A stretch of 64,000 nt of DNA from DASZIT01 sp035948855 (lineage in GTDB: Bacteria > Actinomycetota > Acidimicrobiia > Acidimicrobiales > RAAP-2), in the NCBI GenBank assembly GCA_035948855.1, contig DASZIT010000057.1, positions 26,347-90,346 on the forward strand, read 5' to 3'. A model generated the notes under the pieces. That model was not told where the DNA came from and did not search any database. It saw only the letters and a program-made list of their open reading frames with translations. Position numbers and translations under genes: made by a program. This document shows, piece after piece, positions 51,274 to 59,372 of the stretch (the first letter of the stretch is position 1; every line of letters starts with the position of its first letter).

Positions 51274-51876
51274 TCATGCCGCCCGGCAGCCGCCGAGGAA
51301 GACTTCGACCGCCGGCATGAGCCGCGGCTCCAGGCCGCCCACGTCGCCCCACCAATCGGTCATCCAGTTGGTGATGGTGAGCATGAAGGTGGCGGTGAGG
51401 ATTTCCGCCAACTGCATCGGATCATGGCGGGCGCCGATCTCGCCCGACGCCTGCCCCTGGACGAACAGGTCGGCCAGGAGGCCGAAGTTCTCCAGGTCCA
51501 TCTCCTTGGCGCGGCCGGTCGAGCCGTAGAAGACGCCGGTCCGCCCGACCACCGCGACCATGAATTCCCGGTCGGCGGCGAAGACCTGGCCGAGCACGCT
51601 CACCAGCTCTCGCAGCCGGGCCACCACCGGCTCCGACGAGCGGGCCAGCAGTTGGCGCAGGAACTCGGCATAGAGCGCTTTGATCTCGAGCTCGGAGTCC
51701 AGCAGGACCGATTCCTTGGTGGGGAAGTAGTTGAAGAAGGTAGCTTCGGACACCTGGGCTCGCTCGGTGATGTCCTTCACCCGGGTCGCCTCGAAGCCGT
51801 GCTCCCGGAACCGCGCCGCGGCACTTTCGTAGAGCCGCTGGCGCATCTGCTGCTTTTTCTGCTCTCTCAGGCCCAT
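51274..51876 (-). CDS. TetR-family transcriptional regulator
   Basis: A 200-residue regulator with helix-turn-helix at the N-terminus (ATRVKDITERAQVSEATFFNYFPTKESVLLD). The ligand domain is typical in length. It is divergent from the amidase gene, with 59 bp between starts holding the dyad at 51910-51925, so it probably represses itself and the amidase. Confidence 0.9.
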   Translation of the reverse strand: MGLREQKKQQMRQRLYESAAARFREHGFEATRVKDITERAQVSEATFFNYFPTKESVLLDSELEIKALYAEFLRQLLARSSEPVVARLRELVSVLGQVFAADREFMVAVVGRTGVFYGSTGRAKEMDLENFGLLADLFVQGQASGEIGARHDPMQLAEILTATFMLTITNWMTDWWGDVGGLEPRLMPAVEVFLGGCRAA

Positions 51877-51909
51877 GTCGTGCCCCCGAAAGTTAGGGTT
51901 GCAAAATTC

Positions 51910-51925
51910 TTAGGGTCGACTCTAA
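51910..51925. promoter_or_regulatory. TetR operator candidate TTAGGGTCGACTCTAA
   Basis: A 16-bp dyad with one mismatched pair in the 59-bp gap between the tetR-type gene and the amidase. A second half-site TTAGGGT lies at 51893-51899. The position would block both promoters. Confidence 0.6.
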
Positions 51926-51935
51926 CAATATCCGT

Positions 51936-53402
51936 ATGGGCGATATCGGATTCCAGTCGGCCAGCGAGCTGGTTGACTGCCTGCGGGGCGGACAGCTCAC
52001 CAGCCGGGATCTGCTCGAGCACTACTTGGACCGGATCGACATCCACAACCCCGCCCTCCGTGCGGTGGTGACCGTGGATGCCGACCGCGCCCGGGCCGAA
52101 GCTGATGAGGCCGACGCCGCCCTGTCCCGCGGTGAAGCGGTCGGTCCACTCCACGGGTTGCCCATGACAGTGAAGGACCAGTTCGCCACGTCCGGGATGC
52201 GCACGTCCTTCGGGAACGCGGCCACGGCCGACTACGTCCCCGACTACGACGCGGCTCCGGTGGCCAAGTTGCGGGCTGCCGGCGCCGTCATCTTCGGCAA
52301 GACCAATCTGCCGCCGATGGCTGCCGACGTCCAGACCTACAACCGTCACTTCGGGACGACTAACAATCCGTGGAATCCGGCTCGCACCCCGGGTGGGTCG
52401 TCGGGCGGCGCCGCCGCGGCGGTGGCCGCCGGTCTCACCGGCCTCGAGCTCGGCGGGGATATGGCCGGCTCGATCCGGATTCCGGCCCACTACTGCGGCG
52501 TCTACGGCCACAAGCCCTCATTCGGTCTGGTCGCCGACCCCCCGGGGGCGGCGGCTCCACCCGGATACCGGGCCGAGCCCGATATCGCCGCCCCTGGACC
52601 ACTGGCCCGATCGGCCGACGACCTCGAACTCGCGCTCGACGTGTTGGCCGGCCCCGATCCCGCCCGGGCCGCGGCGTGGCACCTCGACCTTCCGCCGGCC
52701 CGCCGAGCGCAATTGGCGGACTACCGGGTCGCCGCCTGGCTCGATGATCCCGACTGCCCCACTGACCCCGAGGTGCTGGCTCCGCTGCAGACCGCCGTGG
52801 CGGCCCTCCGAAATGCCGGGGTGGCCGTCGATGAGACCGCCCGCCCGGCCTTCTCGTTGAAGGAGTCCTTTCGGAACTTCCAGAAACTGCTCTACGGCGC
52901 CATCTCCAATGGACTGCCGTTCACCCGGGCGTGGCCGGCGAAGTGGCCCTGGATGCTGACTCCGCCGGTACCCGGCGACAACCAACTCGCCCGCGTACTG
53001 CGTTACGGCGCCGCCAGCCACCGCGATTGGATCCTCGCTCATGAGGCCCGCGAGGAGTACCGGCAGGCATGGGCGACGTTCTTCGAACGGTATGACGTCC
53101 TGCTGTGCCCGGTGAGCCCGGTGGCCGCCATCGCCCACAACCACCGCTTCGGCGGGGCCATCATCTTCCGGTCCATGCGGGGAAGCGGTCAGCGACGACC
53201 CTATACAGATCAGATGATGTGGGCGGGAGTGGTGGGGCAGGCTTACCTGCCGGCCACGGTGGCGCCGGTCGGCATGACGACAGGCGGACTCCCGGTCGGG
53301 ATCCAGATCGTCGGTCCCGATCTCGAAGACCGGACGACCATCGACGTTGCCCGGCGCCTGAGTGGCGTGTGTGGCGGCTTCGAGCCGCCGCCCGGGTACT
53401 AG
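51936..53402 (+). CDS. Amidase (amidase signature family)
   Basis: A 488-residue amidase-signature enzyme. The Ser-cisSer-Lys triad is visible: Lys80 in MTVKDQF, Ser155 in TPGGSSGGAAA and Ser179 in GDMAGSIRIPAHYCGVYGHKPS, spaced 24 residues apart as in the family. ATG at 51936 follows TAACAAT by 6 nt, so the mRNA may be nearly leaderless. No gatB or gatC is near, so it is not the tRNA amidotransferase. Likely hydrolyses a small amide under control of the divergent TetR protein. Confidence 0.9.
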   Translation: MGDIGFQSASELVDCLRGGQLTSRDLLEHYLDRIDIHNPALRAVVTVDADRARAEADEADAALSRGEAVGPLHGLPMTVKDQFATSGMRTSFGNAATADYVPDYDAAPVAKLRAAGAVIFGKTNLPPMAADVQTYNRHFGTTNNPWNPARTPGGSSGGAAAAVAAGLTGLELGGDMAGSIRIPAHYCGVYGHKPSFGLVADPPGAAAPPGYRAEPDIAAPGPLARSADDLELALDVLAGPDPARAAAWHLDLPPARRAQLADYRVAAWLDDPDCPTDPEVLAPLQTAVAALRNAGVAVDETARPAFSLKESFRNFQKLLYGAISNGLPFTRAWPAKWPWMLTPPVPGDNQLARVLRYGAASHRDWILAHEAREEYRQAWATFFERYDVLLCPVSPVAAIAHNHRFGGAIIFRSMRGSGQRRPYTDQMMWAGVVGQAYLPATVAPVGMTTGGLPVGIQIVGPDLEDRTTIDVARRLSGVCGGFEPPPGY

Positions 53403-53442
53403 TCAGGTTCGTCAGACCCCCCGGTCGCCCACCTGTTCGGCG

Positions 53443-54096
53443 TCAGTCCCCGTCGGACACCAACAGGCGAAAACCGGCGTCGAAGCTGGTCAAGTCGGCC
53501 AGCGCCGCGTTGTGCCGGGCCCAGGCCCCGCTCCGGAGGTCATCAGCTAGGCGGGCCATGGCCGCATCGACCACCGAGGGATCGATCTGGGCGAAGCCGG
53601 ACATGTGGCTCCGCACCTCGGGGTCGAGATAGGCGTGGGGGCGGCACCAGTAGGCGCCGATGACCCCGTCGGTGAACTCCCGGGACAGCGGGAGCACCGT
53701 CACCTCGGCGCGCAGCCGGTCGACCACCTCGTCGAACGAGTTGCGGCGGGCGTCCAGGTCGCCGATCTCGGGAACGTAGTCACGGATCAACCACTGCTGG
53801 TCGTGGTGCGAGGGGTCGAAGTGGACCACGACCCGCCGTCGCGCCACCCGGCAGAGCTCGTCGATCCCCGCCCGCCAGTCGCCCCAGTGGTGGACCGTCA
53901 ACACCGCCAGTGCCGCGTCGGCGGCATCGTCGACCAGCGGAAGCCGCTCGGCCACCGCGCGGACGGCCGGCGCCGCCTTCGGCGGGCGTTGGTCCAGCAT
54001 CACCTTCGATGGTTCGACCGGGATGACCGTCCGTTGGTCGGACTCGTAGGAACCGTGCCCGGCGCCGACGTTGATCACCGTGGCGGCGTCTCCCAA
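53443..54096 (-). CDS. Class I SAM-dependent methyltransferase with abnormal 5' end
   Basis: From TTG at 54096 the frame gives 217 residues, including the SAM loop INVGAGHGSYE, VAERLPLVDDAADAALAVLTVHHWGDW and the C-terminal part. However, the conserved N-terminus VYDRIGIGYSEGRRTDPTW lies upstream in the same frame (up to 54192) with no ATG, GTG or TTG before the TGA of the small gene at 54193. So the true start is either a non-standard codon such as ACG, or the TTG with loss of the N-terminus, or there is readthrough. Confidence 0.72.
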   Translation of the reverse strand: MGDAATVINVGAGHGSYESDQRTVIPVEPSKVMLDQRPPKAAPAVRAVAERLPLVDDAADAALAVLTVHHWGDWRAGIDELCRVARRRVVVHFDPSHHDQQWLIRDYVPEIGDLDARRNSFDEVVDRLRAEVTVLPLSREFTDGVIGAYWCRPHAYLDPEVRSHMSGFAQIDPSVVDAAMARLADDLRSGAWARHNAALADLTSFDAGFRLLVSDGD

Positions 54097-54192
54097 CGCC
54101 GCGTCGATGGCTGCCGCCCAGGTTGGATCGGTGCGCCGGCCTTCCGAGTAGCCGATGCCGATCCGGTCGTAGACCGGCGACGGAGACGTGGG

Positions 54193-54369
54193 TCAGCCCG
54201 GGCGGTTCGGGTTGGTGGGCACCGGCGGCCAGGTGTCCCCACCGATGGTGGCGATCGGCCCACTGGTCCCATCGCTGCCGGACCTCGATCCGAGCGCCCG
54301 GGACACTGCCGTCGCCACCGCGGCAACCACCGCCAGCCTCACTGACCATTTCAGGAGTTTCTTGATCAT
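54193..54369 (-). CDS. Small membrane-anchored protein ending TWPPVP
   Basis: A 58-residue protein: basic start MIKKLLKWSVRLAVVAAVATAVSRAL forms one helix, then a Gly/Ser linker and ATIGGDTWPPVPTNPNRPG. ATG at 54369 follows AGGTGG. Short proteins with this helix and a GGDTWPPVP tail recur in actinobacteria; I know no function. Its TGA is in frame with, and immediately before, the methyltransferase reading frame, so the two are co-transcribed. Confidence 0.6.
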   Translation of the reverse strand: MIKKLLKWSVRLAVVAAVATAVSRALGSRSGSDGTSGPIATIGGDTWPPVPTNPNRPG

Positions 54370-54426
54370 GCCGCCACCTTAGATCCGAGCCCTTGGATTC
54401 TTTGTCGTCGGCCGCCCGCTTGCGCC

Positions 54427-54432
54427 TACCCT
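54427..54432 (+). promoter_or_regulatory. -10 hexamer of the 54439 membrane protein gene
   Basis: TACCCT, 6 nt before the ATG at 54439; leaderless arrangement. Confidence 0.45.
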
Positions 54433-54438
54433 GACCGG

Positions 54439-54885
54439 ATGGAACCCGCCTCACCCATCTCCGACCTGACCCGTCGCCGGCTGTCCATCCTCCTGGTCGT
54501 GGTGGCCGCCATCACCGTCCTGTACTGGGTGGCCTGGTTCGGCCACCGCTCGCTGGTGGCTTCCGTCCACACCACCGCCTACTACCAGTTCGAGAACGCC
54601 TTCCCCCTGGCCGACGGCTGGCTGGTGCTGTGCCTCCTGGGCGCCGCCATCTCGCTATGGGCCCACCGCCCGGCCGCGCTGTTCTGGCTGTTGGCCGGTG
54701 GAGGTGCCGGCCTGTATCTCTTCGCCATGGACACCCTCTACGACATCGAGCACGGGATCTGGGGGAAGGGCGGCAACGGGCTCGTCGAGCTGGGGATCAA
54801 CATCGTGACCCTGGGGCTGTCGGTGGGCATCCTCGGGTGGGCGTGGCCCCACCGCCAGCAACTGTCGCCATCGGCCGGAGGCTGA
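54439..54885 (+). CDS. Four-helix integral membrane protein, unknown function
   Basis: A 148-residue protein with four hydrophobic segments: LSILLVVVAAITVLYWVAWFG, GWLVLCLLGAAISLWA, LFWLLAGGGAGLYLFAMDTLYD and INIVTLGLSVGILGWAWP. An aromatic region TTAYYQFENAFPLADGW sits between helices 1 and 2. I do not recognise a named family. The YdeI-type gene starts 3 bp after its stop, so they form an operon. Confidence 0.7.
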   Translation: MEPASPISDLTRRRLSILLVVVAAITVLYWVAWFGHRSLVASVHTTAYYQFENAFPLADGWLVLCLLGAAISLWAHRPAALFWLLAGGGAGLYLFAMDTLYDIEHGIWGKGGNGLVELGINIVTLGLSVGILGWAWPHRQQLSPSAGG

Positions 54886-54888
54886 CCC

Positions 54889-55491
54889 GTGCCGGCCCGC
54901 GATCTACCCGAACTGACGGTTGGCAACCACGCCGCCTGGCGGAAATGGCTGAGCCGGCACCACGGCGACGACGACGGTGTGTGGCTGGTCCTGGCCAAAA
55001 AGGGCGTGACCGAACCGACCAGCCTCACCTACGCACAGGCGCTGGAGGAGGCCCTCTGCCACGGATGGATCGACGGCCAACGGGACCGGCGCGACGAATC
55101 GACCTTCCGGCAGCTCTACTCCCCCCGCCGGTCCCGGAGCCGGTGGTCGAAGCGGAATGTCGAGGCGGTGGATCGGTTGATCGACCAAGGCCGGATGCAC
55201 CCGGCCGGACTGGCGGAAGTCGAGCGGGCCAAGGCCGACGGGCGGTGGGAAGTGGCCTACGAGGGCCAGCGCACCATCGAGGTCCCGGCTGACCTGGCCG
55301 CCGCCCTCTCCGCCCAGCCCCGGGCGCGGGCGATGTTCGAGATCCTCACCAGCCAGAACCGGTACTCCATCCTCTTCCGACTCGACGGCGCCAAGCGGGC
55401 CGACACCCGGGCGCGACGGCTGGCCGAGTTCGTCGGGATGCTGGCCCGAGGTGAGACCATTCACCCGCAGAAGCGCGGGCTGGAGGACTGA
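54889..55491 (+). CDS. YdeI/OmpD-associated family protein
   Basis: A 200-residue protein that starts with GTG at 54889. Family blocks: NHAAWRKWLSRHHGDDDGVWLVLAKKG, YAQALEEALCHGWIDGQRDRRDESTFRQLYSPRRSRSRWSKRN and the C-terminal LFRLDGAKRADTRARRLAEFVGMLARGE. The family is linked to resistance against peptide bacteriocins in some bacteria; mechanism unknown. Convergent with leuD, 26 bp between stops. Confidence 0.85.
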   Translation: MPARDLPELTVGNHAAWRKWLSRHHGDDDGVWLVLAKKGVTEPTSLTYAQALEEALCHGWIDGQRDRRDESTFRQLYSPRRSRSRWSKRNVEAVDRLIDQGRMHPAGLAEVERAKADGRWEVAYEGQRTIEVPADLAAALSAQPRARAMFEILTSQNRYSILFRLDGAKRADTRARRLAEFVGMLARGETIHPQKRGLED

Positions 55492-55517
55492 CGGCGGGAC
55501 CGGCTGGCGCTCGCCGA

Positions 55518-56111
55518 TCAGCGGGTGACCGGCAGCCAGTCCGGCCGCTCGGTTTCGTACCGGTCGATCTCGTCGGAGTAGCGCAGGGTGAGCCCGATGT
55601 CGTCCCAGCCGTTGATCAGTCGCTCGCGGGTGAACTCGTCCATCGGGAAGGTGGTCTCGATGCCGGCGGCCGGCGCCCCCAGGGTCCCGGCCACCACGTC
55701 GATGAAGATCTCCAGCGAAGGGTCGGCCACGATGGCATCGAGCAGCTCCCGTCCGACCCTGGCATCGACCTGGACCGGCACCAGGCCGACCTTGGTGCAG
55801 TTGTTGCGGAAGATGTCGGCGAACCCCGGCGAGACCACCGCCTGGAATCCGTAGTCCTGCAGCGCCCACACCGCGTGCTCCCGGGACGAGCCGGTGCCGA
55901 AGTTGGGCCCGGTGACCAGCACGGTGGCTCCGGCGTACTCCTCCTGGTTGAGGACGAAGTTGCGGTCGTCTCGCCACTCGGCGAACAGGCCGGCACCGAA
56001 CCCGGTGCGTTCCACCCGCTTCAGCCAGTCCGACGGGATGATCTGATCGGTGTCGACATCCGACCGGTCGAGCGGGACCCCGCGTCCGGTGACCACCCGA
56101 ACGGCTTCCAT
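55518..56111 (-). CDS. leuD: 3-isopropylmalate dehydratase, small subunit
   Basis: A 197-residue LeuD: front RGVPLDRSDVDTDQIIPSDWLKRVERTGFG, then GPNFGTGSSREHAVWALQDYGFQAVVSPGFADIFRNNCTKVGLVPV, the substrate-recognition loop and swivel domain of aconitase-type enzymes. ATG at 56111 shares a base with the leuC stop (TGATG). With LeuC it isomerises 2- to 3-isopropylmalate in leucine synthesis. Confidence 0.95.
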   Translation of the reverse strand: MEAVRVVTGRGVPLDRSDVDTDQIIPSDWLKRVERTGFGAGLFAEWRDDRNFVLNQEEYAGATVLVTGPNFGTGSSREHAVWALQDYGFQAVVSPGFADIFRNNCTKVGLVPVQVDARVGRELLDAIVADPSLEIFIDVVAGTLGAPAAGIETTFPMDEFTRERLINGWDDIGLTLRYSDEIDRYETERPDWLPVTR

Positions 56112-57541
56112 CAGCTCAGCTCCTCAGGAGTCGCGAAGTGGCCGGCCACCGCGGTGGCCGCCGCCACCGCCGGCGACACCAGGTGGGTGCGGCCTCCCCG
56201 CCCCTGGCGACCCTCGAAGTTCCGGTTGGAGGTGGATGCCGCCCGCTCGCCCTGGGCCAGCTTGTCGGGGTTCATGGCCAGGCACATCGAGCAACCCGGC
56301 TGGCGCCACTCGAAACCGGCGGCGATGAAGACGGCGTCGAGTCCCTCCGACTCGGCCTGGACCTTGACCCGGTGGGACCCCGGCACCACCATCGCCCGCA
56401 TCCCCTCCCGCACCACCCGGTTGCGGAGCACGGCGGCGGCGGCTCGCAGGTCCTCGATGCGGCCGTTGGTGCACGACCCGATGAAGACGGTGTCGACCGG
56501 GACGTCGCGCATGGCGGTGCCGGCCGTCAACCCCATGTACTCGAGGGCCCGGGTGGCCGCCTCGCGCTCGCTGGGGACGGCGAAGGACTCGGGATCGGGG
56601 ACCGAGCCGTCGATGCGGGCGACCTGGGCCGGGTTGGTCCCCCAGGTCACGTGCGGAACCAGCCCGCTGGCGTCGATGGTGACTTCTTTGTCGAAGACGG
56701 CGCCGGGATCGGTGGCCAGGCCGCGCCAATCGGCCACCGCCTCCTCCCACGCCGCCCCCTTGGGGGCGTGGTCGCGCCCGGCCAGATAGGCGAAGGTGGT
56801 CGCGTCCGGAGCGATCATCCCCGCCCGGGCTCCCGCCTCGATCGACATGTTGCACACCGTCATCCGGCCTTCCATCGACAGCGCCCGGATGGCTGCCCCC
56901 CGGTATTCGATGACATGACCGATCCCGCCGCCGGTGCCGATCTGCCCGATGACGGCCAGCACCACGTCCTTGGCAGTGACCCCGGCGGGGAGATCACCGT
57001 CGACGGTCACCGACATGGAGGCCGGGCGCCGCTGGGGGAGGGTCTGGGTGGCCAGCACGTGCTCGACCTCGCTGGTGCCGATGCCGAAAGCCAGGGCGCC
57101 GAACGCCCCGTGGGTCGAGGTGTGGCTGTCGCCGCAGACGATGGTCATGCCCGGCTGGGTGAGTCCCTGCTCCGGTCCGATGATGTGCACGATCCCCTGG
57201 TTGGCATCGCCCATCGGGTAACAGGTGATCCCGAACTCGCGGCAGTTGGCCGCCAACACCTCGAGTTGCTTGGCGGAGATGGGATCGGCCACCGGCTTGT
57301 CGATGTCGAGGGTGGGGACGTTGTGGTCGGCGGTGGCGATGGTCAGATCCGGGCGGTGCACCCCGCGGCCGGCCATCCGCAGCCCCTCGAACGCCTGCGG
57401 GGAGGTGACCTCATGGACCAGATGGAGGTCGATGAAGATGATGTCGGGATCGTCACCGACCCCGGCATGGGCGACATGCCGGTCCCAGACCTTCTCGGAG
57501 AGGGTGCGCGGCGAATCGGGCTCGGGCAGGTGCACCGGCAT
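56111..57541 (-). CDS. leuC: 3-isopropylmalate dehydratase, large subunit
   Basis: A 476-residue aconitase-family enzyme. [4Fe-4S] ligands lie in FIGSCTNGRIEDL and GCSMCLAMNPDKL; other landmarks are MTIVCGDSHTSTHGAFGALAFGIGTSEVEHVLATQ and RAGMIAPDATTFAYL. It is translationally coupled to leuD and begins 3 bp after greA, giving a greA-leuC-leuD run. leuA and leuB are not in the window. Confidence 0.96.
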   Translation of the reverse strand: MPVHLPEPDSPRTLSEKVWDRHVAHAGVGDDPDIIFIDLHLVHEVTSPQAFEGLRMAGRGVHRPDLTIATADHNVPTLDIDKPVADPISAKQLEVLAANCREFGITCYPMGDANQGIVHIIGPEQGLTQPGMTIVCGDSHTSTHGAFGALAFGIGTSEVEHVLATQTLPQRRPASMSVTVDGDLPAGVTAKDVVLAVIGQIGTGGGIGHVIEYRGAAIRALSMEGRMTVCNMSIEAGARAGMIAPDATTFAYLAGRDHAPKGAAWEEAVADWRGLATDPGAVFDKEVTIDASGLVPHVTWGTNPAQVARIDGSVPDPESFAVPSEREAATRALEYMGLTAGTAMRDVPVDTVFIGSCTNGRIEDLRAAAAVLRNRVVREGMRAMVVPGSHRVKVQAESEGLDAVFIAAGFEWRQPGCSMCLAMNPDKLAQGERAASTSNRNFEGRQGRGGRTHLVSPAVAAATAVAGHFATPEELS

Positions 57542-57544
57542 CAG

Positions 57545-58030
57545 TCACTCACCGATCTTCACGATGTGGACCCGGAGGGTACCGCCGGGGGCCGCGTACT
57601 CGACGCTGTCCCCGGCCGCATGGCCGATCATGGCCGAGCCCAAAGGTGAGCCCGGCGACACCACCGTGAGGCCTCCCTGCCGTTCCTCGATGGACCCGAC
57701 GAAGAAGCTCTGGGTGTCGTCCTCGTCGTCCCCGTCATAGCGGAGGGTGACCACCGACCCCGGGGCCACGGTGCCGTCGGACGGCCGCTCCGCATCCACC
57801 ACTTCGGCGGTCTTGAGGAGGCGCTGCAGCTGGCGGATGCGGGACTCCATCTTGCCCTGGCTGTCCTTGGCCGCGTGGTAGTCGCCGTTCTCACTGAGGT
57901 CGCCGAGGGCCCGGGCGGTTTCGATGGCACCGGCGATCTCCACCCGGCCGCGGGTGGTGAGGTCCTCCAGCTCCGCCTGGAGCCGTTCGTAGGTGCTGCG
58001 GGTCAGCTGGGTGGCAGACGTGTCACTCAT
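57545..58030 (-). CDS. greA: Transcription elongation factor GreA
   Basis: A 161-residue GreA. The N-terminal coiled coil (ELEDLTTRGRVEIAGAIETARALGDLSENGDYHAAKDSQGKMESRIRQL) carries the acidic tip residues DLSENGDY that stimulate RNA cleavage by RNA polymerase; the C-terminal FKBP-like domain ends in GSPLGSAMIGHAAGDSVEYAAPGGTLRVHIVKI. ATG at 58030 has TAGCCT 8 nt upstream. It leads an operon with leuC and leuD, an unusual grouping. Confidence 0.95.
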   Translation of the reverse strand: MSDTSATQLTRSTYERLQAELEDLTTRGRVEIAGAIETARALGDLSENGDYHAAKDSQGKMESRIRQLQRLLKTAEVVDAERPSDGTVAPGSVVTLRYDGDDEDDTQSFFVGSIEERQGGLTVVSPGSPLGSAMIGHAAGDSVEYAAPGGTLRVHIVKIGE

Positions 58031-58185
58031 GGGATACCAGGCTAACGGGTTTGCAATGGGCCTCTATCCGGCGAATGGCCCGGTTGCCGGTTCGCGCCAG
58101 CCGGTCGCCGCCGGATCCGTCGACTGTCGGCAATCGGTCATGGATGGCAATATCGTGGCCGAGCAGATGGAGAGGGGGCCTGTCG

Positions 58186-59316
58186 ATGGCCGACATCCAG
58201 GGTACCTGGGACAAGAAGTTCGAGGGTGTGGCCAACACGCTGTCGAAGAACCTCGATGCCGGGGCGGACGTCGGCGCCTCGGTGGCGGTGATGGTGGGCG
58301 GCGAACCGGTGGTGGACATCTGGGGTGGCTTCGTCGACGAGGGGAAGACCACCCCTTGGGAGCGGGACACCATCGTCAACGTCTGGTCCACCACCAAGAC
58401 GATGACCTTCCTCTGTGCCCTGATGCTGGCCGATCGCGGCCAACTCGACTTCCACGCCCCGGTGGCCGACTACTGGCCGGAGTTCGCCGCCGCCGGCAAA
58501 CCGGGCGTCGAGGTCCGCCACCTGATGGCCCACACCGCCGGGCTGCCCGGATGGACCGAGCCCCTCGAGACCGAGGACCTGGCCGACTGGGAGAAGTGCA
58601 CCTCATTGCTGGCCGCCCAGGAGCCGTGGTGGGAGCCGGGGACGGCCTCCGGCTATCACGCGGTGACCCAGGGCTTTCTCATCGGCGAAGTGGTCCGCCG
58701 CATCACCGGGAAGTCGATCGGTACCTGGTTCGCCGACGAGGTGGCCGGTCCCCTCGGGGCCGACTTCCACATCGGGCTGCCGGCCGCCGAGGACTACCGG
58801 GTGGCCCCGGTCATCCCCCCGCCACCGGTCGATCTCGAGGCGATGGCCCCGTCCGACATCGCCATGCGGGCGCTGTCCAACCCGGTCCTGGACGCCACCT
58901 GGACCTACAACGAGTGGTGGCGCCGGGCGGAGATCCCGGCGGCCAACGGGCAGGGCAATGCCCGGTCGGTGGCCACCGTGCAGTCGATCATCGCCGGCCG
59001 CGGGGAGGCCCGGGGGATCCGGCTGCTGTCGGAGGAGGGCTGCGACGTCATCTTCGAGGAACAGGCTGACGGCAAGGATCTGGTCCTCGGGATCCCTATG
59101 CGGTTCGGCATGGGCTACGGCTTGAACTCGGAGACCATGCCGCTCGGGCCCCGCACCTGCTTCTGGGGCGGGTACGGCGGTTCGCTGATCATCATGGACC
59201 AGGAGGCCGGGATTACCGTGGCCTACATGATGAATCGGATGGAGAGTGGGCTGGTCGGGGACGCCCGGGGCGCCGACATCGTGATGGCGGCTCTGGTCGG
59301 TCTGGCCGCCGACTGA
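58186..59316 (+). CDS. Class C beta-lactamase-like serine esterase (EstB type)
   Basis: A 376-residue serine hydrolase. SxxK motif is S68-T-T-K71 in NVWSTTKTMTFLCA; the second motif is YHA (SGYHAVTQGFLIGEV), where Tyr acts as base; the third conserved region lies in WGGYGGSLIIMDQEAG. There is no signal peptide, so it is cytoplasmic. It resembles EstB esterases and 6-aminohexanoate dimer hydrolases more than true lactamases. ATG at 58186 follows GAGAGGGGG. Natural ester unknown. Confidence 0.87.
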   Translation: MADIQGTWDKKFEGVANTLSKNLDAGADVGASVAVMVGGEPVVDIWGGFVDEGKTTPWERDTIVNVWSTTKTMTFLCALMLADRGQLDFHAPVADYWPEFAAAGKPGVEVRHLMAHTAGLPGWTEPLETEDLADWEKCTSLLAAQEPWWEPGTASGYHAVTQGFLIGEVVRRITGKSIGTWFADEVAGPLGADFHIGLPAAEDYRVAPVIPPPPVDLEAMAPSDIAMRALSNPVLDATWTYNEWWRRAEIPAANGQGNARSVATVQSIIAGRGEARGIRLLSEEGCDVIFEEQADGKDLVLGIPMRFGMGYGLNSETMPLGPRTCFWGGYGGSLIIMDQEAGITVAYMMNRMESGLVGDARGADIVMAALVGLAAD

Positions 59317-59372
59317 TCGACTCACGCGGGAGCGAGGGACGGTCCCGCCCGTCACCTGAGGTAGGAGCCGCC

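Noticed and set aside
54193..54195. Selenocysteine or pyrrolysine-type recoding at the TGA before the methyltransferase
   Set aside because: No recoding element or family precedent was seen; loss of a start codon or a non-standard start is simpler.
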